Shown one piece after another: positions 1 to 8,874 of a stretch of 64,000 bases of DNA (position 1 is its first letter; every line of letters starts with the position of its first letter). A program made the position numbers and the translations under genes. This stretch comes from UMGS902 sp045538895. GTDB lineage: Bacteria; Bacillota; Clostridia; Oscillospirales; CAG-272. The DNA lies in assembly GCA_045538895.1 (NCBI GenBank), contig JAZQEH010000028.1:1-64000 (forward strand), read 5' to 3'. Below the pieces are notes generated by a model that was not told the DNA's origin, did not search any database, and saw nothing but the letters and a program-made list of their open reading frames with translations.

Positions 1-1011
1 TTTCCCGGAATAATATTATCTGTAGGTGTGGCTCTTCTTGCGTGCTGGCTTGAAAGTCTGCTGCCTATCCACCTTATTGGCTCTGCCGTTATTGCAATGT
101 TCATCGGTATGGTCCTCAATCATTTTTTGAGGAATACAAAAGTCTTTGCATCGGGGCTCAAATTTACATCCAAGAAGATTTTGAAATTTGCCATTATTCT
201 GCTTGGCTTGTCCCTCAATATTACGACTATCCTCAACGTAGGTAAAATGTCCCTTACCGTTATGATATTTACTTTACTTACTTGTTTTGGCGGTGGTTAT
301 TTTATCGGTAAGGCGTTGGGACTCAATTGGAAGCTCTCCAACCTTATCTCTGCCGGTACGGGTATTTGCGGTGGCTCTGCCATTGCCGCTATTGCCCCGA
401 CTATCGATGCAGACGATAACGATGTAGCTTATGCTATGTCTGCTACTTTTCTGTTCGATATGGCAATGATCGTATTGTTTCCCATTATGGGACAAGCGAT
501 GGGAATGACCGATCAGGCATTCGGTATTTGGGCGGGAACGGCAGTTAACGATACTTCTTCCGTTGTTGCGACCGGCTATGCCTTCTCAGAAGGCGCAGGT
601 GATTTTGCCACAATGGTAAAGCTCACAAGAACCCTTGCGATTATTCCTACCGTTATTACCTTTGCTTTTGTGCAGCTCCGTCTTAAGCGCAAAGAAGCTC
701 TTGCAAACAGCAAAAACGGAAGCGAACTGAAGGCAAATTTCAGCATTGCAAAGATATTCCCTTGGTTTATTCTCGGATTTCTTGCAATGTCTATTGTAGC
801 AAGCGTGTTCCCAATTCCTGCCGCTGTTGTATCCGGCACCAAGAGTGCAAGCAAATTCCTTATGGTATGTGCATTGGCAGCCATCGGTTTGAACACATCC
901 TTCTCAAGCATGAAGAAAGCCGGTATCCGTCCGATGATCCACGGTTTTATCATCTCGGCGTTGGTCGTTGTCGTTGCGTTGTTGGTAGAAATGGCAATGG
1001 GAATCGTATAA
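1..1011 (+). CDS. YeiH-family putative sulfate exporter (5' partial)
   Basis: Multi-spanning inner-membrane protein of the conserved family that includes E. coli YeiH, usually annotated as a putative sulfate exporter; the substrate is not established for most members. The frame is open from base 1 (reading F-P-G-I-I-L-S), so the true start lies upstream; the GTG at 28 is only an internal codon. Visible family features are the segment GTGICGGSAIAAIAPTI, a charged DADDND loop after it, and AGTAVNDTSSVVATG near the middle, the signature half-repeats of this family. About ten hydrophobic helices can be traced. A convincing terminator is not visible downstream. Confidence 0.88.
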   Translation, partial: FPGIILSVGVALLACWLESLLPIHLIGSAVIAMFIGMVLNHFLRNTKVFASGLKFTSKKILKFAIILLGLSLNITTILNVGKMSLTVMIFTLLTCFGGGYFIGKALGLNWKLSNLISAGTGICGGSAIAAIAPTIDADDNDVAYAMSATFLFDMAMIVLFPIMGQAMGMTDQAFGIWAGTAVNDTSSVVATGYAFSEGAGDFATMVKLTRTLAIIPTVITFAFVQLRLKRKEALANSKNGSELKANFSIAKIFPWFILGFLAMSIVASVFPIPAAVVSGTKSASKFLMVCALAAIGLNTSFSSMKKAGIRPMIHGFIISALVVVVALLVEMAMGIV

Positions 1012-1163
1012 AGAGAAATAACACTATAAGAGAGCAATGAATAAATTATCCGATGCGAGTTACACGGTATTATAAAAGGTTATTTCGGCTTTTTATTTTT
1101 TGCCGGATGATTGAACAGTTTGCGACTTTTGTCATTTTTACACACGCTCAATATAAAAAACAT

Positions 1164-1192
1164 TTGACACATAAGAGTTATGCGGCTACAAT
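1164..1192 (+). promoter_or_regulatory. Sigma-A promoter of the RNA methyltransferase gene
   Basis: TTGACA at 1164-1169 and TACAAT at 1187-1192 separated by 17 bases. Predicted transcription start is near 1199, and a GGAG ribosome site precedes the ATG at 1220. The remainder of the 1012-1219 gap shows nothing else that I can support. Confidence 0.8.
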
Positions 1193-1219
1193 ATATACAG
1201 CAACATAACGGAGATTACT

Positions 1220-2035
1220 ATGAATATTATAGAAATAACAGATTTTTTCGATCCACGGCTTGACGTATATGCACGGTTAAGCGAGGGGCAGCTATTAAAC
1301 AGAGAGTTCCCTGAAAAAGGAATGTTTATAGCCGAAAGTCCAAAGGTGATAGAACGTGCTCTTGATGCCGGATACGAGGCGGTTTCATGCCTTATGGAGA
1401 AAAAGCATATCGAGGGCGAGGGCAAGCCCATTCTTACAAGAATAAAGGATGCACCTGTTTTTTGTGCGGAATTTGATATTCTGACACAGCTCACAGGCTT
1501 CAAGCTTACAAGAGGTATGCTATGTGCTATGAGGCGTAAGCCCTTGCCTACCGTAAAAGAGATTTGCGAAAATAAAAGCAGAATAGTTATACTGGATAAA
1601 GTTATGAACCCAACAAACGTGGGTGCCATAATACGCTCTGCTGCGGCACTCGGAATGGATGCCGTTATCTTGACAGAGGGATGCTCCGACCCGCTGTACA
1701 GACGTGCCGCAAGAGTCAGCATGGGTACCGTTTTCCAGATTGAATGGACTTTTTTACCCGATGACTGCCTTGATGAAATCAAAGCTCTCGGCTTCAAAAC
1801 CGTAGCTATGGCGCTTAAGGATAATTCCATTTCGATTAATGACCGAAGACTGACCGACGAAAAAAAGCTTGCCATTATTATGGGAACGGAGGGGGACGGA
1901 CTTTCTGACAAAACCATATCTGACTGCGATTTCACCGTGAAAATACCGATGTATCACGGTGTCGATTCGCTGAACGTTGCTGCCGCATCTGCCGTAGCGT
2001 TCTATCAGCTCAGCAATAGCAAAAACAATATCTGA
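1220..2035 (+). CDS. SpoU/TrmH-family RNA 2'-O-methyltransferase
   Basis: Predicted S-adenosylmethionine-dependent 2'-O-ribose methyltransferase acting on rRNA or tRNA in the cytoplasm. The three SPOUT knot motifs are all present: NPTNVGAIIRSA at about 130-141 with the catalytic Arg, IIMGTEGDGL at 219-228, and IPMYHGVDSLNVAAASAVAF at 242-261. The first 110 residues form the L30e-like substrate-binding domain (GMFIAESPKVIERAL). Length (271) is normal for the family. The gene is a single unit with its own promoter and a bidirectional terminator shared with the convergent hexosaminidase gene. The exact target nucleotide cannot be told from the sequence. Confidence 0.92.
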   Translation: MNIIEITDFFDPRLDVYARLSEGQLLNREFPEKGMFIAESPKVIERALDAGYEAVSCLMEKKHIEGEGKPILTRIKDAPVFCAEFDILTQLTGFKLTRGMLCAMRRKPLPTVKEICENKSRIVILDKVMNPTNVGAIIRSAAALGMDAVILTEGCSDPLYRRAARVSMGTVFQIEWTFLPDDCLDEIKALGFKTVAMALKDNSISINDRRLTDEKKLAIIMGTEGDGLSDKTISDCDFTVKIPMYHGVDSLNVAAASAVAFYQLSNSKNNI

Positions 2036-2043
2036 AATACACA

Positions 2044-2080
2044 AATACCGCATTGATACTATACGTATCAATGCGGTATT
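2044..2080. terminator. Bidirectional terminator between convergent genes
   Basis: Perfect 16-bp inverted repeat (2044-2059 with 2065-2080) around a 5-base loop, placed between the methyltransferase stop and the stop of the convergent GH20 gene. A short T-rich stretch follows on either side. Confidence 0.8.
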
Positions 2081-2091
2081 GTTTGTGAGAT

Positions 2092-3693
2092 TTAAAACAC
2101 ACTTGTCGAGGCTATCGTTGTATAACTGTTATATTGCGGCATTCTGCCTTTGGTTCCCTGCCTTATATAGTCAAGGACTTCAACATCATATTCTTCGATA
2201 GTATCAATTTCACCGCTCAGGTATGCGGTGATTTTTTCTTTAGCGGTGATAAGTCTTTGCTTTAAGCCGCCAAGACGGATGTCATGTATTTCAAAGCCGA
2301 AAGGCTTGTTTTCTTTCATCCAGAGTGCTTTGAATTTCTGATAGAATACTTCAAGCAGTTCGCTTGCTTTTTCAAAATCCTTGACTATAGCGGCAAGTGC
2401 TGCCTTATCGCCGCTTTTGTAGATCTCTCTTGCACGCAATCCAAGGTCGTATTTTACGGAAAGAAGTTCGCAAAGTGCCGCTTCGCTTTCAAAAATATAC
2501 GCATACTTGCTACCCTTTGCATTTTCATACAATGTATCTGCATGTGCCCTGTAATCAGCAGGTGCATCCGTGTTTGCAGCTAAATCAAAAGTACCGCAAA
2601 GAGGGTCATTGTAAAGCATTACCTTTGACACATTGGAACGGCGAAGATTGTCGGGAGATACACGGTTAGGCAGATCGAGAGTCATCATCAGGTCATAATC
2701 CTCGCCGGTTACCTCTTTGAAGAGCTTTTTAATTTCCGCTTCGTCTGTAATTCCCTCGTAAATCTTGCGAAGTTTAAACAGAACGGGAAGAAGCGAATAG
2801 AACGAACATTCCTTGCCGTTGTCCCCCCACATCGTAATGAAAATGTTTTCAATATCATTTTCCGCACAGGATTTCATAGCAGGAGTCATGGAATCTACCG
2901 ACCACTTATTAAGCGGTGCAAACCCCGTCCAGCTCCATGCACCGCCGGCAAACCAGACAGGTCCGCCAAATTTTTTATGCTGTGCTATCATGCTGTCGTA
3001 GATTTCCTGCTCCTCATGATAATAATCCCAAAAAATCAGTTCCACACCGTCGGGACATTTTGAAACGATTTCATCGGTAATAATGTCCTCTTTGGAATAG
3101 TATACCCCGTGATTTGCAAGGCGGAAAAACATATCAGACCACATAATAGGAGTGAATCCGTATTTCTTTGCAATGGCAATAACCCTCTCAAGATGCTCGC
3201 TGAGAATATCAAATCGGTTGCGGTATCCGTTTATGTCGAGATACTTGCCAAGACCAAGCATATGTGCCTCATCCATACCGATATGAACATACTCGGATTT
3301 AAACACCTGCTTCAGTGTTTTAAACATGTTTTCGATAAGCTCATACGTGCGTTCATCTCCGACAAGCAGAATATCGGCGGTATCTCTTATCTTTGCATAA
3401 TCTCCGTAGTGGAAAATCTGGTTGAGGTGTGCAAGTGTCTGTATGCAAGGGATAACCTCGATGTCAATGGACTCGCAATAGCTTACGATGTTCAAAAGCT
3501 CCTCCTTTGTATATCTGCCACGCATGTAACCAAAATACGGCTCACCGTCAACTTCATAAGTATCCTCGGTATAAAGTTGAATCATATTGTAACCGAAAGA
3601 TTTCAGAATTTTTGCAAAATTCTTTACCTCACACGGCTTCATCACCGCATTTCTCGACATATCAAGCATTACACCGAATCTTTTACTATTCAT
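2092..3693 (-). CDS. Intracellular GH20 beta-N-acetylhexosaminidase
   Basis: Glycoside hydrolase family 20 enzyme that removes terminal beta-linked GlcNAc or GalNAc. The family signature HIGMDEAH is at 137-144, giving the Asp141-Glu142 pair (polarizing Asp and acid/base Glu) of substrate-assisted catalysis. Further TIM-barrel landmarks are MWSDMF and the Trp-rich stretch FAGGAWSWTG that lines the acetamido pocket. There is no signal peptide, so the enzyme should act on oligosaccharides already imported. The ATG overlaps the stop of the kinase gene in an ATGA, with a GGAGG site inside the kinase's end, so translation is probably coupled. A C-terminal helical region of about 150 residues is not assigned. 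Linkage specificity is unknown. Confidence 0.9.
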   Translation of the reverse strand: MNSKRFGVMLDMSRNAVMKPCEVKNFAKILKSFGYNMIQLYTEDTYEVDGEPYFGYMRGRYTKEELLNIVSYCESIDIEVIPCIQTLAHLNQIFHYGDYAKIRDTADILLVGDERTYELIENMFKTLKQVFKSEYVHIGMDEAHMLGLGKYLDINGYRNRFDILSEHLERVIAIAKKYGFTPIMWSDMFFRLANHGVYYSKEDIITDEIVSKCPDGVELIFWDYYHEEQEIYDSMIAQHKKFGGPVWFAGGAWSWTGFAPLNKWSVDSMTPAMKSCAENDIENIFITMWGDNGKECSFYSLLPVLFKLRKIYEGITDEAEIKKLFKEVTGEDYDLMMTLDLPNRVSPDNLRRSNVSKVMLYNDPLCGTFDLAANTDAPADYRAHADTLYENAKGSKYAYIFESEAALCELLSVKYDLGLRAREIYKSGDKAALAAIVKDFEKASELLEVFYQKFKALWMKENKPFGFEIHDIRLGGLKQRLITAKEKITAYLSGEIDTIEEYDVEVLDYIRQGTKGRMPQYNSYTTIASTSVF

Positions 3694-4811
3694 AAGCTCC
3701 TCCGTATATTTAAGGTCACTTGTTTAATCTGTTCCCATTGCTCTTCCATATCTTTTACAAGTTTAAACTGTGTGCGACAGCGATCCAGATTATGTTTTGG
3801 ATAATTGATATGGAAATAATTATCTCCGTCAAGATAGTCCGTAAGAAAACGAATGCCGCACTCAAGTGTCATAAGCTTTGCACCAAACGGGAAATATGCA
3901 ATCTCTGTTTCTGTGAAAATACCTCCGGCACCGGTCAAAAAGCCACGGGTATAACGGGCATACAAATCAATATCAAAATTGACTTTAGAAAGATCTTTTT
4001 CATCCTCGGCACAATGATTTGCACCGAAGCGGATAGCATCGCCGAAATCATAGATCGACAAACCGGGCATAGTTGTATCAAGGTCTATGATGCAGATACC
4101 CTCAAGCGTATCTTTGTCAAATAGTATATTATTCAGTTTTGTGTCATTATGGGTGACACGCAAAGGAAGTTTTCCCTCCTTCAATGCGTTTACCGCAACC
4201 GAGCAATCGGCCTCACGGTCCAACACAAACTGTATCTCGTCTGCCACATCCTTTGCTCTGTGCAGTTTGTCAGTTTTCAAGGCGGAAAGAAACTTAACAA
4301 AGCGGGCTTGTGTATTGTGAAAATCAACAATAGCTTCATGGAGCGTATCCGCAGGATAGTCCTGCAAAAGCATCTGAAATCTGCCAAACGCACGTGCAGA
4401 GGCTTCAAAAGTTTCGGGAGCAGCATTTTGCAGGCATACCGTATTCTCAATAAAATAGAGCAAACGCCATACCTTGCCGTTAGAATCTGTATAATACATC
4501 TTTCCGTCTTTTGTCGGCAACAGATTAAGCGTTTCCCTCATAGGGTCGCCGCCACCGACTTCAATCTTCTTACGCAGATGCGAGGTAATGCCGATAAAAT
4601 TCTCCATAACTTCATCGGGTTTCGGGAAAGCTGCCAAAGATAATCCTTGCAGAATATAACGAGCCACTTTTCCATCTTCCGATTTGCAAACTACACAATA
4701 CGTATCATTAATGTGTCCCTCACCGTGACGGATAACACTATCAAGCGTATACGGAAACTCATACGCAGCAATCACATCACGCAATAGTGTTTCGTTTACT
4801 GAAGTGTACAT
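3690..4811 (-). CDS. nahK: NahK-like N-acetylhexosamine 1-kinase
   Basis: Kinase of the aminoglycoside-phosphotransferase/choline-kinase fold, predicted to phosphorylate GlcNAc or GalNAc at C1 with ATP. Visible motifs: the catalytic loop THNDTKLNN (catalytic Asp about 223), the metal-binding IIDLDTTMPG about 20 residues later, and an N-terminal HGEGHINDTY replacing the usual nucleotide loop, as in bifidobacterial NahK. Length (373) fits NahK. An in-frame ATG 12 codons upstream exists, but GGAG lies 8 bases before the ATG at 4811, so that start is chosen. First gene of a two-gene operon with the GH20 enzyme, which would supply its substrate; this pairing is the main support for the substrate. 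Other sugars cannot be excluded. Confidence 0.8.
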   Translation of the reverse strand: MYTSVNETLLRDVIAAYEFPYTLDSVIRHGEGHINDTYCVVCKSEDGKVARYILQGLSLAAFPKPDEVMENFIGITSHLRKKIEVGGGDPMRETLNLLPTKDGKMYYTDSNGKVWRLLYFIENTVCLQNAAPETFEASARAFGRFQMLLQDYPADTLHEAIVDFHNTQARFVKFLSALKTDKLHRAKDVADEIQFVLDREADCSVAVNALKEGKLPLRVTHNDTKLNNILFDKDTLEGICIIDLDTTMPGLSIYDFGDAIRFGANHCAEDEKDLSKVNFDIDLYARYTRGFLTGAGGIFTETEIAYFPFGAKLMTLECGIRFLTDYLDGDNYFHINYPKHNLDRCRTQFKLVKDMEEQWEQIKQVTLNIRRSL

Positions 4812-4868
4812 ACTTCTTTCTCCAATTCGCCTTTGGCTATTATCCATTAAAATTTTGATTATACGAAC

Positions 4869-4897
4869 ATTATATCATCTAATATTGTATATCGCAA
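4869..4897 (-). promoter_or_regulatory. Sigma-A promoter of the nahK-GH20 operon
   Basis: On the minus strand TTGCGA (4892-4897), 17-base spacer, TATAAT (4869-4874). Lies about 55 bases before the chosen nahK start. Confidence 0.72.
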
Positions 4898-4945
4898 TCC
4901 GGCATATCAAAATTCTCCGTTTTGACGAAAACTTATAAGTTGTAT

Positions 4946-4984
4946 AATGTAGAAACCCCTGTCTGTGACAGGGGTTTCTACATT
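4946..4984 (-). terminator. Terminator hairpin of the zinc-ribbon operon
   Basis: Perfect 18-bp inverted repeat (4946-4963 with 4967-4984) with a 3-base loop, 30 bases beyond the last gene of the minus-strand operon. The T-tract is poor, but the stem is very strong. Confidence 0.72.
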
Positions 4985-5013
4985 ATTATTCTGTTTTCAG
5001 CCGAAAGTTTTCT

Positions 5014-5595
5014 TTATGCACTGTAGAAGTCTTCGACATACCACTTCTTGCCGTCTTTCATAAGCATAAGTATCCAGACGTCGCTATCGTCTTTCTTCTT
5101 GCCTTTGATGTCAATGCTTATAGTGAGGACCGCAAAATCCTCATCCTCATCGGCTTCCATTATCTCATATTCGTACGTCCACTTCTTGCCAAGCTCCGAC
5201 TTATATTCGTCAGCCATCTCGTCAAGGCTATCCTGAAGTCTTTTTATAAGCACGGATTTGTTTTCATATCCGTAATCTTCAAGCTTCTCTGATATGTAAT
5301 CTTCGGAGAAGGTGGACACGAGTTTTTTAGCATCGGCTTCAAACATTCCTGCAAAGAAGTCTTCAACGGTATCCTCATAACCACCACTACCACCACTGAA
5401 TGCAAAAAACACAATAACAGCGATTATTGCAATGATGATAATACCAATAGGACTTTTCTTTTTTCCCTGATTTGCAGAAGACTGTACCACAGGCGGAACG
5501 TTTGCCGCAGGTGCAGCCTCGCCTACCGGACTTCCGCACGAGTTACAAAATTTCGTACCGTCAGCAAGCTGGGCACCACAGTTTTTACAAAACAT
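5014..5595 (-). CDS. Zinc-ribbon, single-pass membrane protein
   Basis: A 193-residue protein with an N-terminal zinc ribbon (CKNCGAQL... FCNSCGSP, four Cys), a Pro/Gln linker, one hydrophobic segment around 50-67 (IGIIIIAIIAVIVFFAF), and a C-terminal domain of about 120 residues with the alpha/beta pattern of NTF2-like/DUF4878 domains. By this topology the zinc ribbon is cytoplasmic and the C-terminal domain outside. Last gene of the operon running from 8724. Function unknown; such proteins are common in Firmicutes and are often stress- or envelope-related, but nothing here decides that. Confidence 0.75.
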   Translation of the reverse strand: MFCKNCGAQLADGTKFCNSCGSPVGEAAPAANVPPVVQSSANQGKKKSPIGIIIIAIIAVIVFFAFSGGSGGYEDTVEDFFAGMFEADAKKLVSTFSEDYISEKLEDYGYENKSVLIKRLQDSLDEMADEYKSELGKKWTYEYEIMEADEDEDFAVLTISIDIKGKKKDDSDVWILMLMKDGKKWYVEDFYSA

Positions 5596-5606
5596 TTTAT
5601 TCTCCT

Positions 5607-6176
5607 TTACAACTCTTTTCCGCAGTTTTCACAGTGCTTAGCGCCCTCTTTATTCTGACGTCCGCACTCGCTGCAATAAACATAGTTCTCTTCTTCGGTC
5701 TTTTCTTCAGCGTTAACATTTGTGCCTGAACTCGTCTTTACCGGGGTAGCACCTCGCAAAGCGGAATGAATTACCGTACTCTGAATAGTAAGTTTATCCC
5801 ATGCATCCTTAAGCGAAAGCGAAATATAAAGCTGAACGCCTACGCCAATCCAGAAGCCAAGCGAGAGCCATGTAGTAATAGCATCGTCAAAGCCCGAATC
5901 TATTACCGCCATAAGCACCGCAAAAACAGCCATTAACGCAAATCCAAAGTTTTTGGCAATGGTGCCTTTTTCATAAAGCTTGTAATACTTTCTTGCTTTT
6001 TCGATGTTTGCAGGATTTGCATAATTGAGTGCCGCTACGTACTTTTCCTTTGACGGAGCAAATGCGTTCTCTTTTACATTTTTGAGTGCAGCTTGTGCTG
6101 CTGAATAATCTGCAATATCGGTATCAAGATAGAACCTTTTCAGTTCCTCATCTTTATCCATAATTCCCTTACTCAT
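5607..6176 (-). CDS. Membrane protein with C-terminal zinc ribbon
   Basis: Protein of 189 residues: about 75 hydrophilic residues, two adjacent transmembrane segments around 77-120 (NFGFALMAVFAVLMAVI and TWLSLGFWIGVGVQLYISL), a cytoplasmic stretch, and a C-terminal zinc ribbon YCSECGRQ...HCENCGKEL. It lies 11 bases after the 667-residue gene and 11 before the next, in one operon. It mirrors its neighbour with the ribbon at the opposite end. No known function recognised. Confidence 0.75.
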   Translation of the reverse strand: MSKGIMDKDEELKRFYLDTDIADYSAAQAALKNVKENAFAPSKEKYVAALNYANPANIEKARKYYKLYEKGTIAKNFGFALMAVFAVLMAVIDSGFDDAITTWLSLGFWIGVGVQLYISLSLKDAWDKLTIQSTVIHSALRGATPVKTSSGTNVNAEEKTEEENYVYCSECGRQNKEGAKHCENCGKEL

Positions 6177-6187
6177 AATATATCTCC

Positions 6188-8191
6188 TTAACCAAGCTTA
6201 TTGCCGCAAGATGGACAGAATTTAGAAGTGCCATCAACCTTTGCCCCGCACTGTGTGCAGAATGAGCCTGCGGAAGTTGTTTGCGGTGCCGCACTCGGCT
6301 TTTTGAATACCGAGAACAATCCGCCGCCCTTCTTTTCTTTAAGAGCTGCTTGCATTTTTGTAATTGCAGGATGTATTACGCTACCGTTTAAGGTAAGAGT
6401 ATTATACGATTCCTTTTTACCCATATTTATGAGAGATGTAAGCATTCCGCCCTCTTTACCGTTTGCATACTTTGCCGCCGCAGTAATCTCGGTTTCGTTA
6501 AGCATTTTCAATGCCGATATGAAATAAGCCTTGGACTCAGTTCTTCCCTTTTGCCTGATGTATTCAATACTTTTACCGATAGCCGCACTGTCATAAGCAT
6601 CGGTATTCATATAAAGGTTGGAAAACTCTTCAAAATCCTCTGCTTCCCAGATATCAGTAACACGCTTTTGTACACGGTCGAGATACTTTTTCTTGACCTC
6701 ACTCGAAGCGTCATACTCCTCAATCTTTTTCTTAAGCTCACCGCACTCGCTTTCGCTGCTGTTGGCAAGATTCTCTAAAAGACTGTTCAGATAATCGTTA
6801 TCAATCTGGTTTATACGCTTTTGTATACGATCGAGATACTCCTTCTTAACCTCACTCGAAGCGTCATACTCCTCGATCTTTTTCTTAAGCTCACCGCACT
6901 CGCTTTTGCTGCTGTTGGCAAGGTTCTTCAAAAGACTGTTCAGATAATCGTTATCAATCTGGTTTATACGCTTGTTGAGCAACTGCAAATACTTGCTCTT
7001 TATAGCCTTGGTAAACTCTAAATGAGTTATTTCGGTCAAAAGCTTGCCGCATGCTTCCTTATCAAGCGTACCAATGTTTCCGCAAAGCTCGTTAAGCTTT
7101 GCATCATCTTTCTCCGCCTGCGTTTTCTGCTCACGGGTTTCGTAGATTACGCCGTCATACGTTCTTGCTTCTTCATCAAACTTTTTGATAACAACCTCAA
7201 GCTCCTGCACTCTCTCGGAGGAAGTTACATGGAAATTCTTCATCATCTCTTTGAGTTTTTCCATAAGCAAAAGTGCGTCTTCCTCGGTTCTGACTGACTT
7301 GACGTTTATAGCTGCCTTAATCTCTTTGTCGATAAGATAAGACATATCAATGCTTAAATAATTTGCTATTGCCGCAATCTCATATTTTGCACTCGGGAAA
7401 TTCTCAAAAATATAATCGTAGTACTGCTTTTTGCTTGAGTCCAGTTCGATAAGTGAAAATGCAAGGCGTTCTTTTTCCTCGGCCGGGATTCCTCTTGTGC
7501 GGTTTTCAAGAAGCGCATCAGCCTGCTTTTCACTCATGCCGCTATCCCTGTTATCAACATATTCCATAAGAAGCTTAACTTCATCTTCCTCGGTAATTGT
7601 TGAATCCGCAAGATTCTGGTATATAGCCCTCGCTTTATCGGCGTCTGCCTGATATACAAAGTCAATAGGTGCTATCGAGTTATCGTTAAGATAATTCAGG
7701 ACATAAGTGCACAGTGCCATAACGTCATTATAAAGATGCGTGTATATAACAGTGCCTTCAAATTTACTCTTTATGCGGGAAACGAAAACGTCATCATCTA
7801 TTGTGCCTTCTTCATAATCGTACAAAGCATCAACTATAAACTCATTGAAATAGTATTGTAACTGCGATACACTTCTGTCTTCATCAACTATCGCATCGTC
7901 CCAGATGTCATTATCGGACAAATCGTAAATACCGTATTTAGTAAGATACTGTCTTGCCTTAGCCACATACCGCATAACGATTTTATCCAAATAATCAACT
8001 TCGCCAAATGAATTTAAAAACCTTTCGCAATAGGTACTATTCAAAAATACCGTGCCGAATCTTTCTTTATACTCGGCTTTCATCTCACGCTCTGCCTGTT
8101 CTCCCATTAAACGGAAATCAGTCAGAACTTTCATGTAATTCTTTCTGCCCTCGGAAAATTCCAATTCCCTGCCTAAAAGTGTGAATTTCAT
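6188..8191 (-). CDS. Large helical zinc-ribbon protein with internal 51-residue repeats
   Basis: Soluble 667-residue protein, mostly charged alpha-helix, ending in a zinc ribbon FCTQCGAKV...FCPSCGNKLG. Residues about 408-510 are two nearly identical 51-residue copies (each contains NQIDNDYLNSLL and SECGELKKKIEEYDASSEV), with partial third copies on both sides. It begins FTLLGRELEFSEGRKNYM. No enzyme motif seen. The terminal ribbon and the position between ribbon-bearing membrane proteins suggest a partner or scaffold for them; that is inference. The near-identity of the repeats points to recent duplication. Confidence 0.75.
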   Translation of the reverse strand: MKFTLLGRELEFSEGRKNYMKVLTDFRLMGEQAEREMKAEYKERFGTVFLNSTYCERFLNSFGEVDYLDKIVMRYVAKARQYLTKYGIYDLSDNDIWDDAIVDEDRSVSQLQYYFNEFIVDALYDYEEGTIDDDVFVSRIKSKFEGTVIYTHLYNDVMALCTYVLNYLNDNSIAPIDFVYQADADKARAIYQNLADSTITEEDEVKLLMEYVDNRDSGMSEKQADALLENRTRGIPAEEKERLAFSLIELDSSKKQYYDYIFENFPSAKYEIAAIANYLSIDMSYLIDKEIKAAINVKSVRTEEDALLLMEKLKEMMKNFHVTSSERVQELEVVIKKFDEEARTYDGVIYETREQKTQAEKDDAKLNELCGNIGTLDKEACGKLLTEITHLEFTKAIKSKYLQLLNKRINQIDNDYLNSLLKNLANSSKSECGELKKKIEEYDASSEVKKEYLDRIQKRINQIDNDYLNSLLENLANSSESECGELKKKIEEYDASSEVKKKYLDRVQKRVTDIWEAEDFEEFSNLYMNTDAYDSAAIGKSIEYIRQKGRTESKAYFISALKMLNETEITAAAKYANGKEGGMLTSLINMGKKESYNTLTLNGSVIHPAITKMQAALKEKKGGGLFSVFKKPSAAPQTTSAGSFCTQCGAKVDGTSKFCPSCGNKLG
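6662..6967 (-). repeat. Tandem 153-bp coding repeat (two copies)
   Basis: Copies at 6662-6814 and 6815-6967 keep frame (51 codons each) and differ at few bases; the sequence at 6968 onward starts a degraded further copy. It encodes the helical repeats of the 667-residue zinc-ribbon protein. Confidence 0.9.
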
Positions 8192-8200
8192 TATATCCTC

Positions 8201-8437
8201 CTAATTTTTAAAAATACTTATACATACCAGAATGGCAACGATTATTATAATTGGTACAATGAATTTGATAACCGCTTCAAACACCCATACCACTATTGAA
8301 GCAAGCACGGCGCCTACTGCCAATGAAATGAGTATCATTATCACCAAAGAAGCGGGACGTATTGCCGCAAGATATCCACGCCCCATTACAATCATAAAGA
8401 CTATGAATGCAAAAATTATTGTCAGAATTTCGGTCAT
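8201..8437 (-). CDS. Small multi-pass membrane protein
   Basis: A 78-residue hydrophobic protein with two to three transmembrane helices (ILTIIFAFIVFMIVMG, SLVIMILISLAVGAVLASIVV and IKFIVPIIIIVAILVCISIF). Starts 2 bases after the stop of the upstream regulator gene and ends 9 bases before the large zinc-ribbon gene, so it is clearly part of the operon. Function unknown. Confidence 0.7.
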   Translation of the reverse strand: MTEILTIIFAFIVFMIVMGRGYLAAIRPASLVIMILISLAVGAVLASIVVWVFEAVIKFIVPIIIIVAILVCISIFKN

Positions 8438-8439
8438 TT

Positions 8440-8724
8440 TTACTTATCCTCTTCGCCAACAACTACTGCAGATTCCAGACTCTCCTGTATCATACGGCGA
8501 ATAGTTCTTTCTGAGTAGTCGTATTTCTGTGCCAACTCACGTATATTTGTGCCATCGTATTCTTTGATAACACTAAGCTGAATCAAATGCGGATTGTACA
8601 GACGTACCGGGAAAGTAACCTGTTGCCCCTTGAAATGCAGATAGATTTTTAACGTTGCATCGAGTCCTATCATCTCGCTGATCTCTTTATATACTGAGTT
8701 GTATAATTCAGACTCTTTTTCCAA
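8440..8724 (-). CDS. Mor/C-like HTH transcriptional regulator
   Basis: A 94-residue protein resembling the Mor transcription activator family (phage Mu Mor/C fold, widespread in Clostridia as chromosomal regulators). The helix-turn-helix is at about 60-82 (NIRELAQKYDYSERTIRRMI). The N-terminal half (IGLDATLKIYLHFKGQQVTF) is the dimerization part. Start is TTG at 8722-8724, supported by AAAGGAGGG six bases upstream. It heads the zinc-ribbon operon and is the obvious candidate for its local regulator; the operator is not visible. Confidence 0.72.
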   Translation of the reverse strand: MEKESELYNSVYKEISEMIGLDATLKIYLHFKGQQVTFPVRLYNPHLIQLSVIKEYDGTNIRELAQKYDYSERTIRRMIQESLESAVVVGEEDK

Positions 8725-8801
8725 GGCTTTCCCTCCTTTTCGACAATTCTATCACTATGCCATTGCCAAGTAAAATGCAATTTACATTGTATTTGTCACA
8801 T

Positions 8802-8844
8802 AAAAAAAGAGTGATTACAAACTTATTATAGTTTGTAATCACTC
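8802..8844 (-). terminator. Rho-independent terminator of the kinase operon
   Basis: A 14-bp perfect inverted repeat (8809-8822 with 8831-8844) followed on the minus strand by seven T residues (8802-8808). Textbook intrinsic terminator just after the kinase stop at 8875. Confidence 0.9.
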
Positions 8845-8874
8845 ACTGTTCGTCCACGAATTGTAGACTTTTTA

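Noticed and set aside
4812..4847. Upstream ATG for the NahK-like kinase
   Set aside because: It lacks a ribosome site, whereas GGAG stands 8 bases before the ATG at 4811.
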